Shown here piece after piece: positions 43,342-51,022 of a stretch of DNA of 64,000 nucleotides. Under the pieces are notes generated by a model that saw only the letters and a list, made by a program, of their open reading frames with translations, ran no database searches and was not told the DNA's origin. A program made the position numbers and the translations under genes. Positions within the stretch are counted from its first letter, which is position 1. Each line of letters starts with the position of its first letter. Source of the DNA: an uncultured Bacteroidales bacterium (GTDB lineage Bacteria; Bacteroidota; Bacteroidia; Bacteroidales; P3); assembly GCA_947175635.1 (NCBI GenBank), contig CAMWNM010000002.1, forward strand, positions 1 through 64,000. Direction: 5' to 3'.

Positions 43342-43753
43342 CTTCCAAAACTATTTTCATTTTTCCGTGCGCCATCTCCCTGCCGTCGGCATACACTACG
43401 GCCCGTATCAACGAAACGCCGAACACCTCCTGCACCACCGATATTTCCGTACAAAGCTTCTGCCCTGCCTGCGGAAATTCAAGCACTTCGAAATCATCGA
43501 CCGATCCGATAAAGCCCAAACGCACTTTCCCTCCTTTCCGCAAAGCCGACCACCCCGCACGGGCAGCGGCAGACTGTGCCATATGTTCGATAATACCGCA
43601 TTCACAGAGCCTACCGTTCTCGCAAAACATGTTCTGCCGAAGAACCGTAAGCGTGGTACGCGAAATACCCGCTTCGTCCAAGCCCGCAAAACCGTCTATC
43701 ATGACAACCGGCGGCCGCTGGGGTATCAATTCTATAACATCCGCTTCCTGCAT
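43313..43753 (-). CDS. Hotdog 3-hydroxyacyl-ACP dehydratase (ApeP-like)
   Basis: 146 residues. LIPQRPPVVMIDGFAGLDE at the N-terminus and CGIIEHMAQSAAARAGWSALRKG near residues 50-72 are the pattern of the ApeI/ApeP-type dehydratases of aryl polyene systems; the Glu-His in the central helix is typical. With the FabZ-like protein it makes two dehydratase genes in one cluster, as in other aryl polyene loci. Overlaps both neighbours by about 20-30 bases. Confidence 0.75.
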   Translation of the reverse strand: MQEADVIELIPQRPPVVMIDGFAGLDEAGISRTTLTVLRQNMFCENGRLCECGIIEHMAQSAAARAGWSALRKGGKVRLGFIGSVDDFEVLEFPQAGQKLCTEISVVQEVFGVSLIRAVVYADGREMAHGKMKIVLEDVAEQDKTE

Positions 43754-44832
43754 ACCAATATCGAATGCCCCATTCCCAAACCGTCGTGTATCGTTTCCAC
43801 CTCAAGTCCCGCTGCCTTTACGCAACCCGACATATCGTCCGAATGATACATCTTGCTGTTTCCGTTGGCCATCGCCGTAAAGTAAAGGCTGGTAAGGGTA
43901 AGACAATAGGCCGCGGTCTCGAACCGCTGGCGATCCCAAAAAGTTTCCATGATGAGGAGACGGGTCTCCGGCCCCATTACCCGTGAAGCACGGCGCAAGA
44001 TGCCTGTTACCTGCTCTTCCGAAAAACAATCCAAAAACTGGCTCATCCAGATGATGTCGAACTTACTGTCGGGAAATGCCGCATTTTCATCCAACAAGTC
44101 GGCTCCATAACCATGTATGCGTTCCGAACCGGGCTTTCCTTCCGTCGCTTTCCTCATCAAGCCTATCTGCTGAGGCAGATCCATAAGGGTAACCTCCACA
44201 TCGGCATCATATTCCACGCACCTCATCGCCCATCTTCCCGTATTTCCGCCTACATCCAAGAGCGACCTCACTTTCTTCTCTCCCTCGAAAACAACCTTCA
44301 ATGCGGCATCGAAAGAAGCATCGGAATAGTAGTGGTCAAAGCCGAACCAACTCTTTTGAGCCGCTTCGGGTAGCGAGGAAAGAGCTTCGTAAATGGTGGT
44401 CCACTCTCCGAAAACCTTCAAGCCTTCCGGTTTCCCGTTTCGAAGCGCCTCTTCCAAACGAAACAAACCTAAATAATTGACATCGTGGTTAAAATTCATA
44501 TTAACCCGCACCATCGGGTCGTTGAGCAAAAACCAGCCCGTTTTCGAAAGCGTGTATTTCCGTTCCGATACTTTGACCGTTCCTATCGACAGCGAGGCCT
44601 CCAGCAAGACTTGCACCGCATAGCGCGAAAGCCCCGTCTTTTGCATGATCTCCTCCAATGTCAAACCGTTCGGATTATCGGAAAGATATTCCAAAATACC
44701 GAATTTCACCATCAGCCGCGATACCTGGAACACCACCGGCCCAAATGCGATTTCCTGGGCAAGACGCTGCGCTTCTGCCGCCGACAGGGTTTCTCGTGTA
44801 TATTCTTTTTCAAGAGCCGGAAACAGCTTCAT
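43732..44832 (-). CDS. SAM-dependent methyltransferase (O-methyltransferase type)
   Basis: 366 residues. An N-terminal winged-helix dimerisation region (LTLEEIMQKTGLSRYAVQVLLEASLSIG) precedes a Rossmann domain with the SAM motif LLDVGGNTGRWAM and DIIWMSQFLDCFSEEQV, as in plant-type and hydroxyneurosporene O-methyltransferases. The likely act is methylation of the phenolic OH of the p-coumarate-derived head group. A 24-base repeat (44858-44881) lies just upstream of its start. It is the second methyltransferase activity in the cluster beside the one in the MMPL fusion. Confidence 0.82.
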   Translation of the reverse strand: MKLFPALEKEYTRETLSAAEAQRLAQEIAFGPVVFQVSRLMVKFGILEYLSDNPNGLTLEEIMQKTGLSRYAVQVLLEASLSIGTVKVSERKYTLSKTGWFLLNDPMVRVNMNFNHDVNYLGLFRLEEALRNGKPEGLKVFGEWTTIYEALSSLPEAAQKSWFGFDHYYSDASFDAALKVVFEGEKKVRSLLDVGGNTGRWAMRCVEYDADVEVTLMDLPQQIGLMRKATEGKPGSERIHGYGADLLDENAAFPDSKFDIIWMSQFLDCFSEEQVTGILRRASRVMGPETRLLIMETFWDRQRFETAAYCLTLTSLYFTAMANGNSKMYHSDDMSGCVKAAGLEVETIHDGLGMGHSILVCRKRML

Positions 44833-44857
44833 TTCTCAATTCTTTTTCATCGGTTTT

Positions 44858-44881
44858 ATCCGACTTCCTATAAATACAATG
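44858..44881 (-). repeat. 24-base repeat, copy 1
   Basis: ATCCGACTTCCTATAAATAC on the plus strand, and the four bases that follow, match a second copy at 46108-46131 at 20 of 24 positions. Each copy lies upstream of a gene start and downstream of a gene stop on the minus strand inside the cluster. It may be a shared promoter or regulator site; it does not fit TAnnTTTG. Confidence 0.4.
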
Positions 44882-44882
44882 T

Positions 44883-45842
44883 TTATTTCTTCGGTCTGTA
44901 TGATTTCGCCTCTCTATTCTCACCCCGGCAAACTTCAAGCAAACTTGGCCTCCGCCGAGGCTTATTCCAAAAATGGTAAAAATTAAACCATTGACGCGGA
45001 TAGGAACGCACTATCCGTTCCAATGAATCCACGTAGCGTTCCACCAGTTTCTTTTCATTCTTGACTTCTCCGGGCGTGGCTTCGATAAAGATAAAACGAT
45101 ATGTCCGCTTCTTTTCCCGCATCGCGTAATAGAAGAACACCGGCATCCGGCAACGGGCCACAATCCGGAAGGGGCCGTCCGGAAGCAACACCTCCCCATC
45201 GAGGAATTCCGCAGCAAAGGTTGCTTTCCCATCCACATACCGGTCGGCGTTGAAACAAACATATTCGCCCTTGTCGAGCGCCAGCTTTATCTGCACCATC
45301 GCCTCCACCGAACCTTTGTTTACCGCTATAATCTTGTAATCCGCACCACACCCGTTCTTTTCCAACACTTTCTTTATCCGTTCATGCTCGGCGTCGAACA
45401 TCACGATGTTGATTTTCTTTCCGTACGCTCCGAAAAAAACGGATCCGGCATCCCAACATCCCACATGTGCCCCCATCATGACAACGCCCGAGTTTGAAAT
45501 CACCTCGATAAAGCGGTCATAATTCTCAAACTCAAAACGGTATTTATGCTGCAATCCTGCCCGCAGCGCCATCCTGTCTATCAAGGTTTGTCCGAAAACA
45601 TAGAAATGCCGGTAAAGCTCAACGGCAGACTTCATGCCGCCATAGCCCAGACGTTTCCGGTTATACGCCCATATTGCCCGCACCGCCTTGGGTGCGAAAA
45701 GAAGAAAATGAAACACAACGGCCGCCAGAACCGCATAAGCGAAACGGATTCCGAAAACCTTGAGAATAAAAACAAAGAAAAGGTATCCGAAACTTCCGCC
45801 CCGTGACTTTCCGTTCCACTGCCGTTCCTGTTTCCTATCCAT
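44883..45842 (-). CDS. LpxL/HtrB-like lauroyl-type acyltransferase
   Basis: 319 residues with an N-terminal membrane helix (YLFFVFILKVFGIRFAYAVLAAVVFHFLLF) and the lipid A biosynthesis acyltransferase core. The H-x4-D motif is in MMGAHVGCWDAG, followed by DKGEYVCFNADRYVDG and the terminal YPRQWFNFYHFWNK characteristic of LpxL/LpxM family members. In aryl polyene loci such enzymes probably acylate the lipid carrier of the pigment rather than lipid A itself. It overlaps the downstream end of the ACP gene by 8 bases. Confidence 0.85.
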   Translation of the reverse strand: MDRKQERQWNGKSRGGSFGYLFFVFILKVFGIRFAYAVLAAVVFHFLLFAPKAVRAIWAYNRKRLGYGGMKSAVELYRHFYVFGQTLIDRMALRAGLQHKYRFEFENYDRFIEVISNSGVVMMGAHVGCWDAGSVFFGAYGKKINIVMFDAEHERIKKVLEKNGCGADYKIIAVNKGSVEAMVQIKLALDKGEYVCFNADRYVDGKATFAAEFLDGEVLLPDGPFRIVARCRMPVFFYYAMREKKRTYRFIFIEATPGEVKNEKKLVERYVDSLERIVRSYPRQWFNFYHFWNKPRRRPSLLEVCRGENREAKSYRPKK

Positions 45843-46080
45843 TTATCTTGGTATCGAGCAATTGATAGAAATCGGCAAAAGTCTTGACTTCGATAAAGTC
45901 GGAACCATTGAGCGTAACACCGAAATTCTGATCTATCAGCACCACTACATCCACCAAGTCCAAACTGTCCATTCCCAAGGTTTCCTTCAGCAAGGCATCC
46001 GGCAAAAACAAGGCTTGGTCCAATTCAAATTCCTCTGCCAAAACTTGGTTCACTTTCGTGATGATTTCTTCTTTTGTCAT
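45835..46080 (-). CDS. Acyl carrier protein (second of two)
   Basis: An 81-residue ACP. Ser39 in ETLGMDSLDLVDVVVLI is the phosphopantetheine site. It is a distinct sequence from the first ACP, so the two may serve different steps, for example starter loading and chain extension. A second copy of the 24-base repeat precedes it and an ATG follows a poly-T-like pyrimidine run. Confidence 0.88.
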   Translation of the reverse strand: MTKEEIITKVNQVLAEEFELDQALFLPDALLKETLGMDSLDLVDVVVLIDQNFGVTLNGSDFIEVKTFADFYQLLDTKING

Positions 46081-46107
46081 TTCTTTTTTTCTTTTATCCT
46101 ATTTTTC

Positions 46108-46131
46108 ATCCGATGTCTTATAAACACAATG
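46108..46131 (-). repeat. 24-base repeat, copy 2
   Basis: Second copy, 20 of 24 identical to 44858-44881, in the 112-base gap between the ACP start and the ketosynthase stop. The rest of the gap shows nothing. Confidence 0.4.
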
Positions 46132-46192
46132 GATATCTCATCGGCCGCTGCACGCAATCTCCAATCAACCCTATTCTTTCCACAATGGATGT

Positions 46193-47419
46193 CTAACCTT
46201 TAAACTCCTTTACAATCAACGTGGAATTGGTTCCCCCGAAGCCGAACGAATTGCTCAGGAACATATCGAATCCCGCATCCACCCTACGGCTGGGAATATT
46301 CAACAAAGCGGAAGCCTCATCGGGTTCTTCGAAATTAAGATTGGGCGCGATAAATCCGTTCCGCATCATCAGCATCGAATAAACCACCTCGCTGGCGCCC
46401 GCCATCCACATCTCATGCCCCGTAAACGATTTGGTGGATGCCACATACGGCCGGCTGCTTCCAAACACTTCCGCTATCGCTTTGGCTTCATTCAAGTCTC
46501 CTACGGGTGTGGAAGTGGCATGAGCGTTTACATATCCTATTTCATTTACCGAAACACCGGCGTTTTCTATGGCACGCCGCAGGGAAGCGGCTGGCCCCAC
46601 CACATTCGGAACGGAAATATGCTCGCCGTTCGATGAGAATCCATACCCGATCACTTCTCCCAAAATCTCCGCACCCCGCGCCACCGCCGATTCATAACTT
46701 TCCAGAATCACCGTAGCCGCACCACCGCTGGGAACCAAACCGTCACGGTGCTTGTCGAAAGGCCGGGAAGCCTTTTCGGGTGCATCCTCCCGCATGGAAA
46801 ACGCGCTCAAGGCATCGAAATTTCCCACCGAATAAAGATTCACTTCTTCCGCACCGCCGCAGATAACGCGTTCCTGTAACCCCTGTTTTATCAAAAGAAA
46901 GGCTATTCCGATGGCATGGGCACCGCTGGCACACGCGCCCGACACCGTGAAATTGATACCGCGCAGGTTGAAGATCGTGGAAAGGTTCATGGTTACCGTT
47001 GAATTCATCGACTGGAAGATATTGCCCGACCCCACCATGGCGGTGTTTCGTTTTTCCCGGATAATGTCCACACCGATAACCGTTGCCTCGGCGCAACTGT
47101 CGTTGCCGAAAAGTATGCCCGTCTCATGCGAAGCAAGATAATCGCGATCCATGCCGGCCTGCAACAAAGCCTCCTCTGTAGCCACATACGCATACTGTCC
47201 CTGTTCCGACAGACAAAGCCTCTGACGTCTGTCCAACCTGCCCTTCAGTTCCGGCAGGCGCAATAACCCCGTCAACATGGAACGGTAGCCGAACTCCTTT
47301 CTTTTAGGATCAATGCCGATTCCCGATCTTCCCTCATAAAGGGAACGCAGAACTTGCTCCTTGTTCTCCCCTATGCAGGAATAGATACCCATTCCGGTGA
47401 TAACAACCCTTTTGTCCAT
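46193..47419 (-). CDS. Beta-ketoacyl-ACP synthase
   Basis: 408 residues of FabF/KAS II type. The active Cys163 is in VSGACASGAHAIG, the His motifs are NAHATSTPVGD and SFTGHEMWMAGASEV, and LSNSFGFGGTNSTLIVKEF closes the fold. It is the third active ketosynthase, separated from the KS-CLF pair, and begins 11 bases after a small secreted protein gene. Its full triad makes it a genuine condensing enzyme. It may act in the first condensation on the aryl starter or in a parallel fatty acyl supply, which the sequence cannot decide. Confidence 0.87.
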   Translation of the reverse strand: MDKRVVITGMGIYSCIGENKEQVLRSLYEGRSGIGIDPKRKEFGYRSMLTGLLRLPELKGRLDRRQRLCLSEQGQYAYVATEEALLQAGMDRDYLASHETGILFGNDSCAEATVIGVDIIREKRNTAMVGSGNIFQSMNSTVTMNLSTIFNLRGINFTVSGACASGAHAIGIAFLLIKQGLQERVICGGAEEVNLYSVGNFDALSAFSMREDAPEKASRPFDKHRDGLVPSGGAATVILESYESAVARGAEILGEVIGYGFSSNGEHISVPNVVGPAASLRRAIENAGVSVNEIGYVNAHATSTPVGDLNEAKAIAEVFGSSRPYVASTKSFTGHEMWMAGASEVVYSMLMMRNGFIAPNLNFEEPDEASALLNIPSRRVDAGFDMFLSNSFGFGGTNSTLIVKEFKG

Positions 47420-47430
47420 CCTGGCTTGGT

Positions 47431-47928
47431 TTAACGTGCTTTGCGAATAAACTTACGTAATATAAGACCGAAATTCTCGCCCGTGTGCTCCGCCCCGTCT
47501 TTTATGAGATTCAGTTTTGTTCCCCAAACACCTCCACGCCCTCTGATATCGTTTATCCTGGCTATCTCATTCTCCGCACTGTCAACCACAATCAAGTCGC
47601 AAAGATAATCTCCCTGCACATTGATGTCGTTCACAACCGCCTTTACCGTGTACCTCGATGCCGGATAATGGCCCAAGGTAAGCGTATTGACAAGTCCTTT
47701 ATTGGCATATGTCAGAAACTTGGCTACGATTCCGGGCTTGTCTTTATACCAATCTTTTTCGTAGATACTGAAGTCGTCTTCCGTCATCCCGTGCACGGAA
47801 AGAAAATCCATGGAGAAATTGACCCGGTTCTCGCTTTGCAAAGGCAACAGCGAACCTCTTTCCAACTGTTGTGCAAAAACGGTCAAACTGAAAAGAGAAG
47901 CGATAAAAATAAGTGTACAACGTTTCAT
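47431..47928 (-). CDS. Exported protein of unknown function in the polyene cluster
   Basis: 165 residues with a clear signal peptide (CTLIFIASLFSLTVFAQQ). The mature part has a YTNKGLVNTLTLGH-like stretch, ASRYTVKAVVNDINVQGDYLCDLIVVDS and a basic C-terminus (ILRKFIRKAR). I do not recognise the family. Its position between FabG and a ketosynthase, with stop and start 1 base apart from FabG, ties it to the cluster, so a periplasmic part in assembly or transport is possible but only inferred. Confidence 0.7.
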   Translation of the reverse strand: MKRCTLIFIASLFSLTVFAQQLERGSLLPLQSENRVNFSMDFLSVHGMTEDDFSIYEKDWYKDKPGIVAKFLTYANKGLVNTLTLGHYPASRYTVKAVVNDINVQGDYLCDLIVVDSAENEIARINDIRGRGGVWGTKLNLIKDGAEHTGENFGLILRKFIRKAR

Positions 47929-48674
47929 CAGTATAATCCTCCATTAATTGAAATAGTTTCACCTGTAATGTAGGCGGCTTTATCCGACACCAGAAAAGAC
48001 ACCAGTTCGGCCACTTCTTCCGCTTGGCCGAAACGACCGGCGGGAATCAATTTCTTAAGGGCGGATTCATCCAGATCCCGCGTCATATCCGACTTGATAA
48101 AGCCCGGTGCCACGGCGTTCACCGTTACTTTGCGCGGCGCCACTTCCTGCGCCAACGCCTTGGTTGCGCCAATCAATGCCGCTTTTGCCGCCGAATAGTT
48201 CACCTGCCCGGGCATTCCTTTCAATCCGGAGAGCGATGATATGTTTACAATCCGGCCGAAACGTCGAGTCATCATGTTTTTAAGCAGGTTCCGCGTAATA
48301 TGGAAAAAACCGTTGAGCGTGGTGTCAAGCACTTTATGCCAATCAGCGTCCGGCATAAAGACCATCAGATTGTCGCGCCGTATTCCCGCATTGTTTACCA
48401 ATACGGCGATATATGCTTGGGGATGTTTCTCATGCCAATCCGCCACAGCCTTTTCCGTTTGTTCCGGACAAGAAACATCGAAACGCAGCAATTCCGCCGT
48501 TCCTCCCGCATTCCGTATCACTTCCTGCGCCTGAAGGGCAGCAGGCTCATCAGCGGTATAGTTTATGATTACCGAATAGCCGTCTTGCGCCAAACGGACC
48601 GCCACGGCCCTTCCGATACCCCGGCTGCCGCCCGTCACCAATGCATATCGTTCTTTTTCTTCCATCTTATTCAA
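47928..48674 (-). CDS. 3-oxoacyl-ACP reductase, FabG-like SDR
   Basis: A 248-residue classical short-chain dehydrogenase. The cofactor motif GGSRGIGRAVAVRL is at 15-28 (Arg after the second Gly is usual in NADPH-dependent FabG), NNAG near 92, and the active site SSLSGLKGMPGQVNYSAAKAAL with Tyr-x3-Lys. It reduces the 3-ketoacyl-ACP made by the ketosynthases. It is the only ketoreductase in the cluster. The gene overlaps the ammonia-lyase gene by 8 bases and abuts the secreted protein gene. Confidence 0.9.
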   Translation of the reverse strand: MNKMEEKERYALVTGGSRGIGRAVAVRLAQDGYSVIINYTADEPAALQAQEVIRNAGGTAELLRFDVSCPEQTEKAVADWHEKHPQAYIAVLVNNAGIRRDNLMVFMPDADWHKVLDTTLNGFFHITRNLLKNMMTRRFGRIVNISSLSGLKGMPGQVNYSAAKAALIGATKALAQEVAPRKVTVNAVAPGFIKSDMTRDLDESALKKLIPAGRFGQAEEVAELVSFLVSDKAAYITGETISINGGLY

Positions 48675-50184
48675 CCGAAGTTTGCACCAACATCTCCTGC
48701 AAGGCCGCTATTTCCTTGTACTTGGGCGTGTCGTCCTTGAACGCGGGCACGATATCGCGCACACGGTCGTATATCTTCCGCGTGGCCGGCGCCAGTTTGT
48801 CGGCCACCGACAGGCAATCCACCGCCTGCGCCAAAGCCATCATCAGTATAGCCAATACCTGACCTGCGTTTTCCACCACATGGCGGCACAGCAAAGCCGA
48901 ATTGGTTCCCATGCTCACGATATCCTGATTGTCGTTGTTGTTCGGAATGGAATGCACGTACATCGGGTTGGAAAGCGTCTGACTTTCGGCCGTGGTGGAA
49001 GTGGCGGTGAACTGCGAGGCCTGCATGCCGTAATTCAATCCCAAAACACCCATATTGACAAAGGGCGGCAAGATTCCGTTTATGCGGTCGTGGAACAGAT
49101 AGTTCAACTGCCGTTCGGCCAACATGGTCATTTTGGTTACGGCAATCTTGAGCTTGTCCATCTCAAACGACACGTAATCCCCGTGGAAGTTGCCGCCATG
49201 ATAAACATTACGCGTGGCCGGATCCACAACCGGGTTGTCGTCCACCGCGTTCAACTCGGCCACCAACACTTTTTCGGTATAGGCCACCGTATCGTAAACC
49301 GCCCCTAAGATCTGGGGGATGCAGCGCAACGAATAGTAGGGCTGCACCTTGTTCCGAAACACCGGCTCTGAAGAAGCGCGGTAGAGTTCTTCTTCGCGCT
49401 TGCGCAAACAACGGCTGCCTTCCGCGATGCGGCGCATATCGGCGGCGATGTGCCGCTGCCCCTCATGCTCCTTGAGCGCATTGAGTTCGTCGGCCATAAA
49501 ATCATCGTAAGACGAGGCTATCTCGTTCACCATTACCGAAGCGGCCGTTGCCCAGCACAGCAAACGTTTGGCCGTGAGAAGATTCACCAACCCCAAACCG
49601 GTCATTACCGCCGTTCCGTTGGTAACGGCAAGCCCTTCCCTGACCCTTATTTCCATGGGCCTGATTCCGGTTTGCCGCAACACTTCGGCCGTATTGTGTC
49701 TCTGACCTTTGTAAAAAACCTCCCCTTCTCCAATCAAAGCCAAGGCGATATGCGCCAACTGCACCAAATCACCGCTGGCTCCCACACTGCCATGTTCGGG
49801 TACAACGGGAACGATGTCGGCATTGAGAAAATCAATCAATACCTCCAGCATCTGCACGCTTACCCCCGAATAACCCTGCACAAAAGTCTGCAAACGGGAA
49901 ATCATGGCCGCCCGTACACATATCTCCGGCAAAGGTTTGCCCGCTCCTGTGGCATGGCTACGGATAATATTGTATTGTAATTCCTTAAGATGAACATCCT
50001 CAATACGCCATTGGGCCATCGGGCCAAACCCGGTATTGATGCCGTAAATTACTTTTTCTTTGGAAAACGCCTTTAAGAACTCGTGGCAGGCCGCCACCTT
50101 ACCCTTATCAGGAAACTCTATTTTTTCTTTACGATACAACAAGCGTTCAAACTCATCTATCGATAACTTTCCGTGTACGTTCAT
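48667..50184 (-). CDS. Tyrosine/aromatic amino acid ammonia-lyase
   Basis: 505 residues of the HAL/PAL/TAL family. The MIO cofactor forms from Ala136-Ser137-Gly138 in GSVGASGDLVQL. YGINTGFGPMAQ at 47-58 gives the catalytic Tyr loop, and NPMYVHSIPNNNDNQDIVSM the C-terminal half. Residues 76-77 are Ser-His, as in histidine ammonia-lyase, yet the flexirubin tyrosine ammonia-lyase of Flavobacterium johnsoniae also has Ser-His here as I recall, and other stretches (QYNIIRSHATGAGKP, YHGGNFHGDY) resemble it closely. Tyrosine to p-coumarate is therefore the favoured reaction. First gene of the 21-gene cluster. Confidence 0.85.
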   Translation of the reverse strand: MNVHGKLSIDEFERLLYRKEKIEFPDKGKVAACHEFLKAFSKEKVIYGINTGFGPMAQWRIEDVHLKELQYNIIRSHATGAGKPLPEICVRAAMISRLQTFVQGYSGVSVQMLEVLIDFLNADIVPVVPEHGSVGASGDLVQLAHIALALIGEGEVFYKGQRHNTAEVLRQTGIRPMEIRVREGLAVTNGTAVMTGLGLVNLLTAKRLLCWATAASVMVNEIASSYDDFMADELNALKEHEGQRHIAADMRRIAEGSRCLRKREEELYRASSEPVFRNKVQPYYSLRCIPQILGAVYDTVAYTEKVLVAELNAVDDNPVVDPATRNVYHGGNFHGDYVSFEMDKLKIAVTKMTMLAERQLNYLFHDRINGILPPFVNMGVLGLNYGMQASQFTATSTTAESQTLSNPMYVHSIPNNNDNQDIVSMGTNSALLCRHVVENAGQVLAILMMALAQAVDCLSVADKLAPATRKIYDRVRDIVPAFKDDTPKYKEIAALQEMLVQTSVE

Positions 50185-50212
50185 AACTTTGGCACATGCT
50201 TTCCCAAAGAGG

Positions 50213-50220
50213 CAAAGATA
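50213..50220 (-). promoter_or_regulatory. -7 promoter box of the polyene cluster
   Basis: Minus-strand TATCTTTG fits TAnnTTTG and lies 29 bases before the ammonia-lyase ATG. No good -33 TTTG was seen. Probably the main promoter of the 22-kb cluster. Confidence 0.5.
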
Positions 50221-50329
50221 CGGAAAATAGTGTTAATATAAGAGAATTTAGCGGAATTCAAAACCGTCCACCAAGAAAATAAAACGATTCCCGCTTATAC
50301 AAAAATACTTGGTGTGGAAATTCTGACAA

Positions 50330-50707
50330 TTATTTTTCCGCCTCTTCCCGCATGGCGCTCAATTTATCGGCCGATTGCTTCAGTATCTTTTCCATACGGT
50401 CGGGACGCGCCATATAATAGTTCATCAGGGCTTCGTACTGACGGTAGTCTATGCCGTATTTCTTGAAAACGGGTACATACAGGTCAAGGGAACGGTCAAG
50501 CATCACGCGGTTGGCCTCAACGGTGTTCTTCTCTCTCGTTTCGTACAGATGCGCTTCTATCAGCCGTATCTCCGTGAGCAACTCGCTCATTTCGGCCTCT
50601 TTGAGAAAGGGCCGCGGCCTGTCGCCCCCGCAGGATGCCGCCACAACGGCCACGAGCAACACGCACACGCCAGCCCAAACCGGTCTTATTATCTTGTTAC
50701 GTAACAT
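50330..50707 (-). CDS. DUF4296 lipoprotein
   Basis: A 125-residue lipoprotein. The signal peptide GVCVLLVAVVAASC has a lipobox Cys at residue 26, then a Bacteroidota DUF4296 helical domain: LLTEIRLIEAHLYETR, VMLDRSLDLYVPVFKKYGIDYRQYEALMNYYMARPDRMEKIL. The function of DUF4296 is not known; such genes are common single-copy lipoproteins near housekeeping genes. It is probably not part of the polyene cluster, being read in the same direction but separated by 145 bases and the cluster promoter. Confidence 0.85.
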   Translation of the reverse strand: MLRNKIIRPVWAGVCVLLVAVVAASCGGDRPRPFLKEAEMSELLTEIRLIEAHLYETREKNTVEANRVMLDRSLDLYVPVFKKYGIDYRQYEALMNYYMARPDRMEKILKQSADKLSAMREEAEK

Positions 50708-50743
50708 TCCTTAATTCTGTTTTGAATGGCGAAGATAACAAAA

Positions 50744-50774
50744 TTTGCCGTTTCCCTCTTTTATACTACCTTTG
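50744..50774 (+). promoter_or_regulatory. Bacteroidota-type promoter of metK
   Basis: TTTG at 50744-50747 (-33) and TACCTTTG at 50767-50774 (-7), with 19 bases between, match the Bacteroidota sigma-ABfr consensus well. The start site near 50781 lies just before the riboswitch. Confidence 0.7.
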
Positions 50775-50800
50775 CATTGCCTCGAACCATAAACCGGGGC

Positions 50801-50856
50801 ATCGGAGTGGAAGGATTTGGCTGCTTGCTACCACATAAAAAAAAGCTAAAATGCAC
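50801..50856 (+). ncRNA. SAM-II-type riboswitch upstream of metK
   Basis: The segment follows the SAM-II pattern: GTGG (P1 5' strand), then AAGGATTTGGCTGCTTGCTA, CCAC (P1 3' strand), an A-rich stretch, and GCTAAAA that closes the pseudoknot. The short P1, GATTT, GCTTGC and GCTAAAA blocks occur in the order I know from the SAM-II (SAM_alpha) class; GCTT can pair with AAGC. It is about 20 bases after the predicted start site and ahead of S-adenosylmethionine synthase, the right target for SAM feedback. Not checked by covariance search. Confidence 0.75.
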
Positions 50857-50972
50857 GTCCGGCGTAATTGAAACGCCTCTTCGGTTTGTATCCGGAGTTT
50901 TCGATTCCCGAGTTTGCCGACGTTGTATCTTATCTTTTTCCGGGCTTTCCGCGTCTTTCTTCCCTCACTGCT

Positions 50973-51001
50973 TTTCCGCACAGGCGGAGGTTTTATTATT
51001 T
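50973..51001 (+). terminator. Possible attenuator hairpin before metK
   Basis: TCCGC / GCGGA with loop ACAG, extendable by two T-G pairs, then TTTTATTATTT. It lies 117 bases after the riboswitch and 21 bases before the metK ATG, so SAM-controlled termination is possible. The stem is short. The other bases of the 315-base gap hold a weak GGCGT/ACGCC hairpin at 50861 and no gene. Confidence 0.4.
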
Positions 51002-51022
51002 AATTCTTAAAATTTTAACGTT

